NCBI GenBank assembly: GCA_025201705.1
Contig: MU617160.1
Coordinates: 1 to 21,174 of the forward strand
Source of the DNA: Dissophora ornata
Lineage: Eukaryota; Mortierellomycota; Mortierellomycetes; Mortierellales; Mortierellaceae
DNA length: 21,174 bases
Direction: 5' to 3'
Part shown: one piece after another, positions 20,184-21,174 of the stretch
Layout of the letters: every line of letters begins with the position of its first letter
Position numbering within the stretch: position 1 is the stretch's first letter
The notes under the pieces: generated by a model
Seen by the model: only the letters and a program-made list of their open reading frames with translations
Told to the model about the DNA's origin: nothing
Databases searched by the model: none
Made by a program: the position numbers and the translations under genes

Positions 20184-20762
20184 GTAGTTCGGCGGCACAA
20201 TGACATTGCTATCACCAAGACGAAGTCATGCAGCAGCTTACAAGCGTCTCTTGTTCGTCACCTTATCGATTTCGTCCCAATGATCCAGAATAACTATGCA
20301 ATTCCTGGAGGGAATCGCTTGGGGACGAAGCTGAAATTCAAGTGGTCACAGAGTGCGCGGCTCCACACCAACACTGGTTCAAGAAGCTGGACTTTAGTCA
20401 GAACAGCACAAAGCAAGGAAAGAATTGCTAAGAAAATCAATTCCCACTTGCCCGCAAGACTACGGCGTCCGCTTTGAACCAGTCATGCCATACGCAAAAC
20501 ATCTCAAAGCGTCGCCAGCCAGAGGCGACTAGAAAAGGCGGCGGAACTACAGAAGTCGTCGCGGGAAGTCGCTGATATGTTTCTACAGTATCTCAACAAC
20601 CCAAGTGTCCAGGCCCTGGATATCCTGCAGCAGACAAGTAGAAGTGTAACGGTAATCCGAGAAGGAGGCCGAAAGGCCTGCACCATAAAACGCAACAAAC
20701 AAAAAATCGCAACACCTATCACCGCAGCTGCAGTTCGCCAGCACATCAAAAATTGCAAGTAA
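20184..20762 (+). pseudogene. open frame broken by one TGA, unidentified
   Basis: One frame runs 193 codons between a TGA ending at 20183 and a TAA at 20760-20762 with a single internal TGA (20475-20477). The part before the stop includes HLIDFVPMIQNNYAIPGGN. The part after it looks protein-like and helical (RRLEKAAELQKSSREVADMF, QYLNNPSVQALDILQQTSRS) and ends in a basic tail with KRNKQKIATPITAAAVRQH. I recognise no family. It may be a decayed gene or mobile-element fragment, a gene whose intron I have not placed, or chance. Confidence 0.28.
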
Positions 20763-21035
20763 CATTTGTGTTTGTCGTTGAAGCATCTCGCATGTTTGCA
20801 CTACAAACCCCAAACTGACTGCAACGGTCATGTCCACATAGCGGACTCGGTTATGCACGACACGGGACCGCAACCAGAGACTGGCATGGAGGACAACAAT
20901 ATGTTGATGGTAATATGTTATCTCCACCACATCAAGCGTTATAAATCCAACTGAAAAATAGTCATTGATTGGTCTATAGACAGGAGTCGTATTCTCCTAT
21001 AATCTAAACTAGAGTGGGGGCGATTGTTTGTCTTG
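20763..21035. other. short intergenic stretch
   Basis: Nothing is recognised here beyond the 3' flank of the minus-strand gene entering from the right edge. No canonical AATAAA is seen for that gene. Confidence 0.4.
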
Positions 21036-21134
21036 TCATTGAAAGTTTTCCAAAAAGGCATCGACCGCTTTTTGCTCAGAAGCGCGATACTCGCGGTGTA
21101 GGCTCGTCACTGAGGCTAGGGTATCTCTCATATC
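21036..21134 (-). CDS. last exon of a gene extending beyond the right edge (partial)
   Basis: A good acceptor (GAATACTTGCAG) on the minus strand is followed by 32 in-frame codons and a TGA at 21038-21036. The peptide begins DMRDTLASVTSLHREYRASE and ends KAVDAFLENFQ. It is polar, heptad-like and consistent with the C-terminal helix of a small coiled-coil protein. The rest of the gene lies outside the window, so the function cannot be named. The phase is 0 if the acceptor is right. Confidence 0.42.
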   Translation of the reverse strand, partial: DMRDTLASVTSLHREYRASEQKAVDAFLENFQ

Positions 21135-21174
21135 CTGCAAGTATTCATAACATGACATATTAACAAGAGTATCA

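Overview
The window looks like nuclear DNA of a filamentous early-diverging fungus, most likely Mortierellomycota (Mortierella/Linnemannia-like). The supporting signs are moderately sized genes split by short spliceosomal introns (mostly 88-200 nt, GT..AG), AATAAA poly(A) signals, roughly balanced base composition, fungal-type core eukaryotic genes, and two Frizzled/Smoothened-like seven-TM receptors with Thr-rich ectodomains. That receptor family is known from basal fungi and amoebae but not from yeasts. The assignment to phylum is inference. I see no tRNA, CRISPR array, intact transposon or bacterial-style operon.

Layout. 1-1020: no gene recognised. 1077-2767 (-): RPN9, a proteasome lid subunit, six exons. 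2768-3147: divergent promoter with clustered ACGT cores. 3148-5309 (+): secreted, zinc-dependent carboxypeptidase A-type protease, five exons, all catalytic residues present. 5310-7599: 2.3 kb without a convincing gene, holding an rRNA-like 15-mer, a triple TGTTTAC array and a pyrimidine-rich leader. 7600-10640 (+): Frizzled-like receptor A, three exons. 10641-12546: 1.9 kb of intergenic DNA with at most gene remnants. 12547-15511 (+): Frizzled-like receptor B, three exons. 15686-18595 (-): CWF19 spliceosome/lariat protein, six exons, one intron with a GC donor. 18882-20094 (+): probable mitochondrial RRM protein, two exons. 20184-20762 (+): open frame broken by one TGA. 21036-21134 (-): last exon of a gene that continues off the right edge.

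How it fits together. RPN9, CWF19 and the RRM gene are unrelated single-copy housekeeping-type genes with no operon logic. The striking element is the tandem, co-oriented pair of class F-like receptors. They share a five-cysteine ectodomain, a seven-TM core, an LL..QWRP motif before TM6 and a K/R-S-E-x-W motif after TM7. They have diverged strongly in intron position and in the cytoplasmic tail (Ser-Pro-rich in A, an SRSxTP repeat array in B). This pair is the best candidate for an under-described system. Exon boundaries were placed by hand from splice sites, reading frame and family similarity, and are not backed by transcripts.
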